Made by a program: the position numbers and the translations under genes. This document shows, in pieces, positions 55,516 to 63,820 of a DNA stretch of 64,000 nucleotides. The notes beneath the pieces are model-generated. The model was not told the DNA's origin. It worked only from the letters and a program-made list of their open reading frames with translations, and ran no database searches. Source of the DNA: Haemophilus sp. CCUG 60358 (GTDB lineage: Bacteria > Pseudomonadota > Gammaproteobacteria > Enterobacterales > Pasteurellaceae); contig NZ_LZOZ01000008.1 of assembly GCF_001679485.1 (NCBI RefSeq), positions 124,447 through 188,446 of the forward strand. The letters are read 5' to 3'. Numbering within the stretch: the first letter of the stretch is position 1; each line of letters opens with the position of its first letter.

Positions 55516-57759
55516 TTACGCTGCTTTTTTCGGTTTAAAGAAAATCATCGTAAAGATTTGCCAGAAGAAAGCGAGTGCACCGAAGATGAAGACAACGTCG
55601 CCACCGAAACGAACCCAACGTAGGGTATCGAATAGAGGTTGTTGCATAAATTCTTCACTACGAGCATACCATAAGCCTTCAGAGATACTTGCATAACCTT
55701 GAATAATACCGATAGGTAATAAGCTTGATACGATCATTAACACTAAACCGCCATTTAACAACCAGAAGCCCCATTTCATTAATTTATCGTTAAATGGTGT
55801 ATCTGGGCGTAAGTAACGAGCAATTAAGAAGACGAAGCCTAATGCTAAGAAACCATATACACCGAATAATGCAGCGTGAGCATGAACGGCAGTGGTATTC
55901 AAGCCTTGGATATAGTAAAGCGAAATTGGTGGGTTGATTAAGAAACCAAATACGCCAGCACCTAGCATATTCCAGAATGCTACAGCTACGAAGCAGTAAA
56001 GAGGCCATTTTAAGCGATCCATCCAAGGTGCTTTTTGTTTCATTGCCCAGTGTTCCCAAGCTTCATGACCTAATAACACTAATGGAACTACTTCAAGTGC
56101 AGAGAATGATGCACCTACTGCGATAATCGGAGTGGTTGCACCTGCGAAGTATAAGTGGTGGAAAGTACCTGGGATACCACCGATTAGGAACAATGCCGCT
56201 TCAGTAATGGTTGCCACAGTCGCAGTACGACGTGAAACTAAACCTAAACTTACGAAGATGAATGAAAGTGCCGCTACAGAGAATACTTCGAAGAAGCCTT
56301 CTACCCATAGGTGAACTACCCACCAGCGCCAGTATTCCATCACAGAAATGTGAGTGTGCTCGCCATAGAATAATGCAGGGCCATAGAATAAACCGATCGC
56401 AATTACGGAAGCGAAGAATAATGCCAATAAGTTTTTATCACCCGGTTGTTTAAATGCGTTCACTGTACCGCGAAGCATTAAGACTAACCAGAATAAGATA
56501 CCTGCGAATTTCACTGCTTGCCAGAAACGACCTAAGTCAATGAATTCATAGCCTTGGTGACCGAACATGAAGCTCCATTCTTCTGGAAGAATATGCGCAA
56601 TCGCTAAGTAGCTACCAGTGAATGAACCGACGACTAATACCACTAATGCCCAGTAGAGAACATCCACACCCAATTTTTGGAATTTCGGATCTTTTCCGCC
56701 ATTAATGATTGGCGCAAGGAATAAACCACCAGCTAAGAATGCCATTGCAATCCAGAATAAGGCTGCTTGAATATGCCATGTACGTACTAATGAATATGGG
56801 AAGTATTGAGAAATATCAATACCATAGAACTCTTGACCTTCAACCGTGTAGTGTGCGACAACGGCACCTAATGTGACTTGCAAGAGGAAAAGTGCAAGCA
56901 CAGTGAAGAGGTATTTACCTAATGAACGTTGAGAAGGGGTAAGTTGTAATTTTGTGAGCGGATCGAACTCAGGTGTAGGTGGTTCTTTTTCATCTTCACG
57001 TTTTTTGAATGACCAAATCCATACCACGAAACCAATACCTGCAATGAGGAATACCACACTCGCAATAGACCAAATGACGTTTTCTGGAGTTGGCACGTTA
57101 TTAATTAACGGCTCGTGTGGCCAGTTATTGGTATAACTTGCATGAGTATTTGGACGTTCAGCAGATGCAGTCCATGCGGTCCAGAAGAAGAATTTAGCTA
57201 AGTCTTTACGAGCTTGTAAATCAGGAAGAGTATTATCCTTCATTGCAAAGTGTTCACGGGTCACTTTGGTTGCAGGATCATCACCGTATAAAGAGATGTA
57301 GTATTGTGCTGTTTTTTCCATTGCCGCTAAACGGGTGTTTGAAAGCACAACGGTACCGTTTTCAACTTTGCTACCACGATATTCTTTGGTTAGACGCGCT
57401 TTTAATAAGGTTTGTTGTTCATCATTTAAATCAGCGAAGTTTTTACCAAATTCTTGATTCGCTGTAATATCCAACCAGTTAGTTAATTCACGGTGAAGCC
57501 AATCTGCCGTCCAGTCTGGCGCTTGGTATGCACCATGACCCCAAACTGACCCGACTTGCATACCACCAGTGGTTTGCCAAGCGGTTTGACCATGTAAAAT
57601 ATCATCGTGAGTAATCACTTTTTCGCCAGATTCAGAAACATATTGTTGCGGAATTGGTGGTGCTTCACGATAAACTTCGAACCCATAGTAACCGAGAATG
57701 GAGAAGGCTCCAATCAATACGGCGACTAATAGGTACCAGAACTTTTTATACTGTCCCAT
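55516..57759 (-). CDS. norB: quinol-dependent nitric oxide reductase (qNor)
   Basis: Reduces NO to N2O using quinol electrons in the inner membrane. The 747-residue single-subunit enzyme has the N-terminal TM helix and periplasmic extension of qNor (DDILHGQTAWQTTGGMQVGS) fused to a 12-helix haem-copper oxidase-like core. Haem and FeB ligands are expected in TWHIQAALFW, WRWWVVHLWVEGFFEVF and GTFHHLYFAG, and GHEAWEHWAM carries a further conserved His. Likely used for NO detoxification in the host. Its leader is rich in inverted repeats. No norC is needed or present. Confidence 0.96.
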   Translation of the reverse strand: MGQYKKFWYLLVAVLIGAFSILGYYGFEVYREAPPIPQQYVSESGEKVITHDDILHGQTAWQTTGGMQVGSVWGHGAYQAPDWTADWLHRELTNWLDITANQEFGKNFADLNDEQQTLLKARLTKEYRGSKVENGTVVLSNTRLAAMEKTAQYYISLYGDDPATKVTREHFAMKDNTLPDLQARKDLAKFFFWTAWTASAERPNTHASYTNNWPHEPLINNVPTPENVIWSIASVVFLIAGIGFVVWIWSFKKREDEKEPPTPEFDPLTKLQLTPSQRSLGKYLFTVLALFLLQVTLGAVVAHYTVEGQEFYGIDISQYFPYSLVRTWHIQAALFWIAMAFLAGGLFLAPIINGGKDPKFQKLGVDVLYWALVVLVVGSFTGSYLAIAHILPEEWSFMFGHQGYEFIDLGRFWQAVKFAGILFWLVLMLRGTVNAFKQPGDKNLLALFFASVIAIGLFYGPALFYGEHTHISVMEYWRWWVVHLWVEGFFEVFSVAALSFIFVSLGLVSRRTATVATITEAALFLIGGIPGTFHHLYFAGATTPIIAVGASFSALEVVPLVLLGHEAWEHWAMKQKAPWMDRLKWPLYCFVAVAFWNMLGAGVFGFLINPPISLYYIQGLNTTAVHAHAALFGVYGFLALGFVFLIARYLRPDTPFNDKLMKWGFWLLNGGLVLMIVSSLLPIGIIQGYASISEGLWYARSEEFMQQPLFDTLRWVRFGGDVVFIFGALAFFWQIFTMIFFKPKKAA

Positions 57760-57794
57760 TTTATCACTCCTAGATTATTAGAAAATATCACTTC

Positions 57795-57918
57795 CTGATG
57801 ATTAAATGTCGTAGATAATCATCAGAACCTAGATTCTACGCCAAGTAGAATACCTGAGCAATTATATCTGGTATGTTTTACCAAAATTACCTAAAATTGA
57901 GTAATTTAATCAGGTAAT
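57795..57918 (-). promoter_or_regulatory. cluster of inverted repeats upstream of norB
   Basis: Three separate inverted repeats lie in the leader: CTGATGATTA/TAATCATCAG (57795-57804 and 57816-57825), TTCTAC/GTAGAA (57834-57839 and 57845-57850) and ATTACCT/AGGTAAT (57886-57892 and 57912-57918). The first is 36 bases from the norB ATG. They may be operators for an NO-responsive regulator or RNA hairpins; I cannot match them confidently to NsrR or NorR sites. The remainder of the 57760-58091 spacer holds the gntP terminator. Confidence 0.4.
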
Positions 57919-58022
57919 GGAGAATGCAGAGCAAAATAATGTGTTTCTTTGGTGATGAATGACGTTATTAAATTTAAAAGGAAAGGATAGAGGCTAAGAA
58001 AAATCAACCAGATTATTAAAGA

Positions 58023-58048
58023 CTGAGCTTTACGATGGTAAAGCTCAG
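58023..58048 (-). terminator. hairpin after gntP
   Basis: CTGAGCTTTAC (58023-58033) pairs with GTAAAGCTCAG (58038-58048), loop of four. The following minus-strand tail is only moderately T-rich. It separates gntP from norB, which are in the same orientation. Confidence 0.75.
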
Positions 58049-58091
58049 GATGGAAGATATTAATTTTTAGAAAATAGGTTTTATTTAGAGA

Positions 58092-59441
58092 CTAGAGAAT
58101 GATACTTCCAATTAATGCAATAATAAAACCTACGACACCGATTGAGGTTTCGAGTAATGTCCATGTTTTTAAAGTCGTTTTTGTATCCATTTCTAAGAAA
58201 CGACTGATTAGCCAGAAACCTGAGTCATTTACGTGAGAAAGCACAGTAGCCCCTGATGCAATAGCGATCACAATAAAGCAAAGATCAAATTGGCTTAAGT
58301 CAGTTGCCGCAGCAACGGTAGGAGAAATCAGCGCAGCTGCTGTGGTTAAAGCAACGGTTGCTGAACCTTGTGCGACACGCATTACCATAGCGATAACGAA
58401 AGCGGCAACAATGATCGGCATTCCTGTATTGGAAAGCATCGTAGATAGCACATCGCCAATACCACTGGCACGTAATACACCACCAAACATTCCGCCTGCC
58501 CCCGTAACAAGCACGATAGAACAGATAGGGCCCAAGGCATTATCACAAATTTTTTCAATTTGTTCATAACTACGTTGGTCTTTTAGTAACAGAATTGCGA
58601 CGATTAAGGTGATTAACAGTGCAACAGGTGTTTTACCAATTAAGCGAAGTGCTTCAACCCAGGTTTGTGATCCATCAATGACTTTTGCCACGCTTAATGT
58701 ATTTAAGCCAGTGTCTAATAAGATCAACAGAATTGGCAGTAATAATATTGTTATTACACGGGCAAAGCTCGGTGGATTTTGCACAGATGTTTCACTGATT
58801 GCAGTGGCATTTAAAAATGCTTTTGGTAAATCAATATGAACTTTCTTGCTGATGAATAGGCTAAATAAATAAGTACCGATATACCATGTTGGAATCGCAC
58901 AAATTAAGCCCACAATCACCAATAAACCGATATTCACACCTAATAAATCACCAGAAGCTACTGGACCAGGATGCGGAGGTAAAAAAGCGTGCATTACAGC
59001 AAATGCGCCTGCAACAGGAAAGGCATAACGTAAAACGGAGCCACCAAAACGTTTAGCGACACTAAAGACGATAGGTAACATCACGACAAGCCCCGCATCA
59101 AAGAAAATAGGGAAGCCAAAAAGTAGTGCAGCAACACCTAATGCAAAGGGGGCTTTTTTCTCTCCAAATTTATTGATTAGTGAATCTGCAAGCACTTTGG
59201 CTCCGCCAGTAATTTCAAGAAGTCGACCAATCATTGCACCCAAACCTACCAATAAGGCAACTGCTGCCAGTGTATTACCAAATCCACCTAGCAAGGTTGG
59301 CAGGATTTTATCTACCGGAATCTGAGCAGCGAGTGCGGTAAGTAAACTCACAATAATTAATGCCACAAAAGCATGAACTTTGAATTTAATAATGAGTAAA
59401 AGTAGCAATAAGATTGCTACGATCATAATTGCAATGAGCAT
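58092..59441 (-). CDS. gntP: gluconate permease (GntP family)
   Basis: A 449-residue transporter with about 12 to 14 hydrophobic helices. GntP family hallmarks include GGFGNTLAAVALLVGLGAMIG, FFDAGLVVMLPIVFSVAKR, AFLPPHPGPVA and LSHVNDSGFWL. ATG 59441, with GGAG seven bases upstream, starts the first TM helix; a longer frame would place a GntR palindrome inside the coding region. Divergent from gntK; regulated from the shared 227-base spacer. Gluconate is favoured over other aldonates because of gntK and gntR nearby. Confidence 0.92.
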   Translation of the reverse strand: MLIAIMIVAILLLLLLIIKFKVHAFVALIIVSLLTALAAQIPVDKILPTLLGGFGNTLAAVALLVGLGAMIGRLLEITGGAKVLADSLINKFGEKKAPFALGVAALLFGFPIFFDAGLVVMLPIVFSVAKRFGGSVLRYAFPVAGAFAVMHAFLPPHPGPVASGDLLGVNIGLLVIVGLICAIPTWYIGTYLFSLFISKKVHIDLPKAFLNATAISETSVQNPPSFARVITILLLPILLILLDTGLNTLSVAKVIDGSQTWVEALRLIGKTPVALLITLIVAILLLKDQRSYEQIEKICDNALGPICSIVLVTGAGGMFGGVLRASGIGDVLSTMLSNTGMPIIVAAFVIAMVMRVAQGSATVALTTAAALISPTVAAATDLSQFDLCFIVIAIASGATVLSHVNDSGFWLISRFLEMDTKTTLKTWTLLETSIGVVGFIIALIGSIIL

Positions 59442-59461
59442 GGTTGTTCTCCGAATTGAAT

Positions 59462-59475
59462 TGTTACCCGTAACA
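59462..59475. promoter_or_regulatory. GntR operator near gntP
   Basis: TGTTACCCGTAACA is a palindrome identical in core to the E. coli GntR/GntH half-sites (ATGTTA...TAACAT type). It sits about 20 bases upstream of the gntP ATG, where a repressor would block transcription. Confidence 0.75.
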
Positions 59476-59517
59476 TACGCTTGATTTAACATTTGGTAAA
59501 CGATTACTTTTCAAAAT

Positions 59518-59533
59518 TGTGATCTCATTCACA
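59518..59533. promoter_or_regulatory. CRP site 1 in the gluconate locus
   Basis: TGTGATCTCATTCACA matches all ten core positions of TGTGA-N6-TCACA. It lies 77 bases upstream of the gntP start codon. Confidence 0.8.
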
Positions 59534-59581
59534 TTATTTTTATCTTTAAAAGTGCGGTTAATTATGGTGATGAATTTATTT

Positions 59582-59597
59582 TGTGATCTTGATCACA
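59582..59597. promoter_or_regulatory. CRP site 2 in the gluconate locus
   Basis: TGTGATCTTGATCACA matches all ten core positions and is nearly a perfect palindrome (TTTTGTGATC...GATCACAAAA). It lies 72 bases upstream of the gntK start codon. Confidence 0.85.
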
Positions 59598-59601
59598 AAA
59601 T

Positions 59602-59623
59602 AAAATGTTACTGGTAACATTTT
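59602..59623. promoter_or_regulatory. GntR operator near gntK
   Basis: AAAATGTTAC and GTAACATTTT form 10-bp arms around TG (core ATGTTACTGGTAACAT). It lies next to CRP site 2 and about 46 bases upstream of gntK, so GntR bound here would block activation by CRP. Confidence 0.8.
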
Positions 59624-59668
59624 GTTTGTAATTAGAGTATGGTAAATGAAAATTTGAAGAGGTGTATG

Positions 59669-60199
59669 ATGAATCATAAACAAGAACAGATGGGAAAAAG
59701 TTTTATTCTAATGGGCGTATCAAGTACGGGGAAAACCTCCGTAGGAACAGAGGTAGCTCATCGTTTAGGAATAAAATTAATTGATGGTGATGATCTTCAT
59801 CCTAGAGCGAATATCATCAAAATGAGAGAGGGGCATCCGTTAAATGATGAAGACCGCGCGCCTTGGTTGGAGCGTATTCGTGATGCAGCATTTAGTCTAG
59901 AGCGAAAAAGTGAAGTGGGGATCATTATTTGTTCTGCATTAAAGAAAAAATATCGCGATCTCATTCGTGAAGGGAATGGAAACGTAAAATTCTTATTTTT
60001 AGAAGGCACTTTTGAACTGGTACTTGAGCGAATGAAACAGCGTAAAGGGCATTATATGAAAACCGATATGCTAAAAAGTCAGTTTGAGACATTGGAAGTA
60101 CCTGGCCAAGATGAACCAGATGTTATTCATGTTGATATTTCTGGTCGTTTTGAGCAAGTGGTTGAACGCTGTGTAGAGGCATTAAAACCACTGATCTAA
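59669..60199 (+). CDS. gntK: gluconokinase
   Basis: Phosphorylates gluconate to 6-phosphogluconate. The 176-residue P-loop kinase has GVSSTGKTSVG (Walker A), IDGDDLHPRANI-KM (gluconate binding), CSALKKKYRD and the lid region KGHYMK-DMLKSQF. Two ATGs are adjacent; 59669 is better spaced from GAAGAGG. It faces gntP across a spacer with two CRP and two GntR sites. Confidence 0.94.
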   Translation: MNHKQEQMGKSFILMGVSSTGKTSVGTEVAHRLGIKLIDGDDLHPRANIIKMREGHPLNDEDRAPWLERIRDAAFSLERKSEVGIIICSALKKKYRDLIREGNGNVKFLFLEGTFELVLERMKQRKGHYMKTDMLKSQFETLEVPGQDEPDVIHVDISGRFEQVVERCVEALKPLI

Positions 60200-60209
60200 A
60201 ATAAAAGAA

Positions 60210-60243
60210 GTGCGGTCAAAATATTAGTATTTTTTGATCGCAC
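60210..60243. terminator. bidirectional terminator between gntK and gntR
   Basis: GTGCGGTCAAAA (60210-60221) pairs with TTTTGATCGCAC (60232-60243) with one G/A-type mismatch. The left arm is an uptake signal; the right arm looks like a mutated one. Confidence 0.75.
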
Positions 60244-60246
60244 AGC

Positions 60247-61242
60247 TTATATGCTTTCACCTAAATGGATTTTAAATCCTAGATCAATTATTTTTTCTTT
60301 TAGTGGCTCGTTATTCAGTCTCGCTAACAATTCTTGTGCGGCAAGTTTGCCAATTTCTAAACGAGGGGTCATAACAGTTGCGAGCTGAGGTGTGACCGAA
60401 AAGCCTACGTCATGACCATGGAAGCCTGCAATTGCAATCTGTTTAGGCACAGCAATCCCTAATCGCTGACATTCAAATAATGCTCCAATTGCTAAGTCAT
60501 CATTTGTACAAAAGATCCCGTTTGTTTCTGGATGTTCTTCTAAAATTTTACGTAGCTGTTTTCCACCCAATGTGAAAGAAGACGCGGCTTCTGTAATCAA
60601 GCTATAAGGTTCTAACCCATATTTTTTCATGGCTTGCTCATAACCTTGCATTTTTAATTGGGTTCGTTTATCCATTCTTGCCGTGAAATAGACGATATTT
60701 TTATAACCACGCTGAATCATGGTTTCGACCATAGCTTGTGCTGCAGCAACATTATCAAAACCAATGACTTGTTGAATACCTGCTTGTGAGCTATCCATGA
60801 TTTCAATGACTGGAATATTGGCGATTTCAATCATTTTAAGCGTGCGTAAAGAGTGGTAGTTTTCCGATAAAATTAATCCATCCACATTGTAAGAAAGTAA
60901 ACTTTCAATACGTTCTTCTTCTTTTTTGACACTATATCCGTAGTGCGCAAGCATCGTCTGATAACCTGCAATATCAGCAACTTGTTCAATGCCTTTTAAT
61001 ACATCAGCAAATACATGATTAGTTAAAGAAGGGAGTAACACGCCAATAGCTTTACTCTTTGCATTAGACAAAATTTCTGGTGCACGATTAGGTATATAAC
61101 CAAACTGCTCAATGGCTGCAGCGATACGTTGTTGGGTATCTTTGGCAACAGAATCAGGATTGCGTAAATAACGGCTTACCGTCATTTTAGTCATCCCGAG
61201 ATGGTCGGCAATATCTTGTAAAGTAGGGCGTTTTTGTTTCAT
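60247..61242 (-). CDS. gntR: LacI-family gluconate repressor GntR
   Basis: A 331-residue LacI-type regulator. The N-terminal helix-turn-helix is TLQDIADHLGMTKMTVSRYLRN followed by the hinge, and a periplasmic-binding-like effector domain (IGVLLPSLTNHVFADVLKG). It closely resembles E. coli GntR, and the two palindromes at 59462 and 59602 match that protein's operator. It is convergent with gntK. Confidence 0.92.
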   Translation of the reverse strand: MKQKRPTLQDIADHLGMTKMTVSRYLRNPDSVAKDTQQRIAAAIEQFGYIPNRAPEILSNAKSKAIGVLLPSLTNHVFADVLKGIEQVADIAGYQTMLAHYGYSVKKEEERIESLLSYNVDGLILSENYHSLRTLKMIEIANIPVIEIMDSSQAGIQQVIGFDNVAAAQAMVETMIQRGYKNIVYFTARMDKRTQLKMQGYEQAMKKYGLEPYSLITEAASSFTLGGKQLRKILEEHPETNGIFCTNDDLAIGALFECQRLGIAVPKQIAIAGFHGHDVGFSVTPQLATVMTPRLEIGKLAAQELLARLNNEPLKEKIIDLGFKIHLGESI

Positions 61243-61347
61243 TGAAATGAGTAATTATGAATATTTTGTAGGAAAGTATAGCAAAAAACATTTAATTTTT
61301 TGACCGCACTTTCTATCAAAAATAAATTAATTTTGAGTAAAAATAAT

Positions 61348-61372
61348 TGAGTTCTGTAATATACAGAACTCA
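61348..61372 (-). terminator. terminator of ffh
   Basis: TGAGTTCTGTA (61348-61358) pairs with TACAGAACTCA (61362-61372) around a three-base loop. On the minus strand a T-rich stretch follows. It lies 53 bases after the ffh stop. Confidence 0.75.
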
Positions 61373-61425
61373 GAATATTATTAATTGATCTATTTGATTT
61401 TATAGGTTGATCTTGTATAAAGAAA

Positions 61426-62817
61426 CTACCGTTTAAACATACCGCCTAAACCACCAAGGCCACCTAAGCTGCCTCCGCCCATTAAGCCTTGCATACCACG
61501 CATCATTTTCGCCATTCCGCCTTTACGCATTTTTTTCATCATACGTTGCATTTCATCAAATTGTTTCAGCAACTTATTCACATCTTGCACTTGTGTACCA
61601 GAACCTAATGCAATACGACGACGGCGAGATCCTTTGATAATGTCTGGATTGGCACGTTCTTTTAAGGTCATGGAATTAATGATGGCTTCCATTTTGATAA
61701 ACATTTTGTCATCTACTTGATTTTTGACATGATCCGGTAAGTTTTTCGCACCCGGTAATTTTTCAAGCATCGACATCATGCCGCCCATTTTTTTCATCTC
61801 ACGGAGCTGCTCACGGAAATCGTCTAGGGTGAAATCATCACCTTTCTTGAATTTCTGTGCCATTTTTTCCGCTTTTTCGCGATCTACTGAACGTTCAAGA
61901 TCTTCGATAAGGGAAAGCACATCACCCATGCCTAAAATACGCGACGCTACGCGATCAGGATGGAATGGCTCGAGGGCTTCTGTTTTTTCGCCCACACCTA
62001 GGAATTTAATCGGTTTGCCGGTGATTTGACGGATAGATAAGGCCGCACCACCACGTGCATCACCATCCACTTTGGTTAAGATAACCCCAGTAAGTGGCAA
62101 AGCTTCATTGAAGGCTTTTGCTGTATTTGCTGCGTCTTGACCGGTCATTGCATCAACGGTGAAGAGGGTCTCAATTGGATTTAATGTCGCATGAACTTGC
62201 TTGATTTCATCCATCATCTCGCTATCAACGTGTAAGCGACCCGCGGTATCCACAATTAACACATCGTAGAATTTGAGTTTGGCGTCAGCAAGTGCCGCTT
62301 TGGCAATCTCTACCGGTTTTTGTTTAACATCAGATGGGAAGAAATCCACGCCAACAGATTGCGCTAAGGTTTCAAGTTGTTTGATCGCTGCAGGACGGTA
62401 TACGTCGGCAGATACTACAAGCACTTTCTTTTTATGACGTTCGCGTAAGAATTTTGCTAATTTACCCACGCTAGTGGTTTTACCCGCACCTTGTAAACCA
62501 GCCATTAAAATAACTGCGGGTGGCTGTGTCGCCAAGTTTAAGCTTTCATTAGCTTCACCCATGGCTTTTTCGAGTTCGCGCTGAACGATTTTTAAGAACT
62601 CTTGGCCTGGTGTTAAGCTTTTATTGACTTCTTCGCCTAACGCGCTTTCTTTTACTTTAGCAATAAATTCACGTACGACAGGCAAAGCAACGTCGGCTTC
62701 TAATAACGCCATGCGCACTTCGCGTAGGGTTTCTTTAATATTATCTTCAGTTAAACGCCCTTTACCGCTAATGTTGCGTAGCGTTTTGGAAAGGCGATCC
62801 GATAAATTTTCAAACAT
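61426..62817 (-). CDS. ffh: signal recognition particle protein Ffh
   Basis: SRP54 homologue that directs nascent membrane proteins to SecYEG via FtsY. The N domain begins MFENLSDRLSKTLRNISGKG; the G domain has GLQGAGKTTSVGKLA, DTAGR and TKVDGDARGG; the C-terminal M domain is rich in Met (EMQRMMKKMRKGGMAKMM) for signal and 4.5S RNA binding. Length is 463 residues. No 4.5S RNA gene is seen nearby. It is divergent from ypjD. Confidence 0.97.
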   Translation of the reverse strand: MFENLSDRLSKTLRNISGKGRLTEDNIKETLREVRMALLEADVALPVVREFIAKVKESALGEEVNKSLTPGQEFLKIVQRELEKAMGEANESLNLATQPPAVILMAGLQGAGKTTSVGKLAKFLRERHKKKVLVVSADVYRPAAIKQLETLAQSVGVDFFPSDVKQKPVEIAKAALADAKLKFYDVLIVDTAGRLHVDSEMMDEIKQVHATLNPIETLFTVDAMTGQDAANTAKAFNEALPLTGVILTKVDGDARGGAALSIRQITGKPIKFLGVGEKTEALEPFHPDRVASRILGMGDVLSLIEDLERSVDREKAEKMAQKFKKGDDFTLDDFREQLREMKKMGGMMSMLEKLPGAKNLPDHVKNQVDDKMFIKMEAIINSMTLKERANPDIIKGSRRRRIALGSGTQVQDVNKLLKQFDEMQRMMKKMRKGGMAKMMRGMQGLMGGGSLGGLGGLGGMFKR

Positions 62818-62956
62818 TTTAAATCCTGTTTTTTCTTAAAAAATTGACGTGATTATACCGAAATTTGGGCGTTTTTCATCATTTCAAATAAAATTATGGC
62901 GATCTAGAGAAAAGATCCGTTAAAATAAGAATAATTCCTAGTAAAGAGAAAGCATT

Positions 62957-63742
62957 ATGTGGTTTGCCCTTTTTTCGATTATTTTTTACATTCTTAGTTT
63001 ATTGTTGATCGCCCCGTTTTTGATGAATTCATCAGAAGGGAAGTTGAGTCAAAGTAAAATTCCGTTTTTTCTGACCGCACTTGCAGCAATTGTTCTGCAT
63101 GCAGTCAGCACGTTCCCTCTGCTAGAGGATCTTGCTTCAGGGCAAAGTTTTACGCTAATGCAAATCGCTTCCTTAATGAGCGTCATTATTGCGGCATTGG
63201 CGACGCTTTCAATGTTTCTCGTTTCGACAATGTGGTTTGTTTTACCGATAGTGTATGCGTTTTCGATCATTAGCTTGATCTTTGCGACATTCTTATCAAG
63301 CCACATTATTCAAATGCTTAATCAAAATACGTTGATGTTATTCCATATTGGCTTGTCGCTATTTACCTATGCAGTTTGTTTTATTGCAACGCTTTATGTG
63401 ATCCAATTGGTATGGTTAGACCGTAATTTGAAAAAACGTAAAATTCAATTTTCGCCAGCAATTCCGCCATTGATGGCAGTAGAACGCCATTTCTTTTGTT
63501 TATTTGCGATGGGGGAGGTTTTACTCACGCTGACGTTAATTTCAGGCACTTATCATGTGTTGCAAGCAGTGACCCCAGAAAATCTGCACAAAGCAATTTT
63601 CTCTTTCCTAGCTTGGATTAGTTTTGGTATTGCTTGTTTTGGTCATTGGCGATTGGGCTGGCGTGGAAAAAGGATGATTATTTACGCAATTTCAGGTATC
63701 ATTCTGCTTACGATTGGCTATTTTGGTAGCCGTTTGATTTAA
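62957..63742 (+). CDS. ypjD: CcsA-like cytochrome c assembly family membrane protein YpjD
   Basis: A 261-residue membrane protein with eight predicted helices, of the CcmC/CcsA/HemX-like fold. The C-terminal part (AFLSFLAWISFGIACFGHWRLGWRGKR-like region near residues 212-240) matches YpjD, commonly found beside ffh and a CorB/YfjD gene. Its role is unsettled; a link to cytochrome or membrane homeostasis has been proposed. An in-frame uptake signal encodes FLTALAA. Confidence 0.85.
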   Translation: MWFALFSIIFYILSLLLIAPFLMNSSEGKLSQSKIPFFLTALAAIVLHAVSTFPLLEDLASGQSFTLMQIASLMSVIIAALATLSMFLVSTMWFVLPIVYAFSIISLIFATFLSSHIIQMLNQNTLMLFHIGLSLFTYAVCFIATLYVIQLVWLDRNLKKRKIQFSPAIPPLMAVERHFFCLFAMGEVLLTLTLISGTYHVLQAVTPENLHKAIFSFLAWISFGIACFGHWRLGWRGKRMIIYAISGIILLTIGYFGSRLI

Positions 63743-63761
63743 TTAAAATCAAAGAACAGGT

Positions 63762-63792
63762 AAAAAGTGCGGTGAAAATGACCGCACTTTTT
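63762..63792. terminator. uptake-signal pair terminator after ypjD
   Basis: AAAAAGTGCGGT (63762-63773) and ACCGCACTTTTT (63781-63792) form a 12-bp perfect stem with a seven-base loop. Confidence 0.88.
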
Positions 63793-63820
63793 GTTGATTA
63801 ACGAACAAAAGGATTTACCC

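Noticed and set aside
59442-59492. Longer GntP start
   Set aside because: It would put the GntR palindrome inside the gene and lacks a ribosome-binding site; ATG 59441 has GGAG at good spacing.
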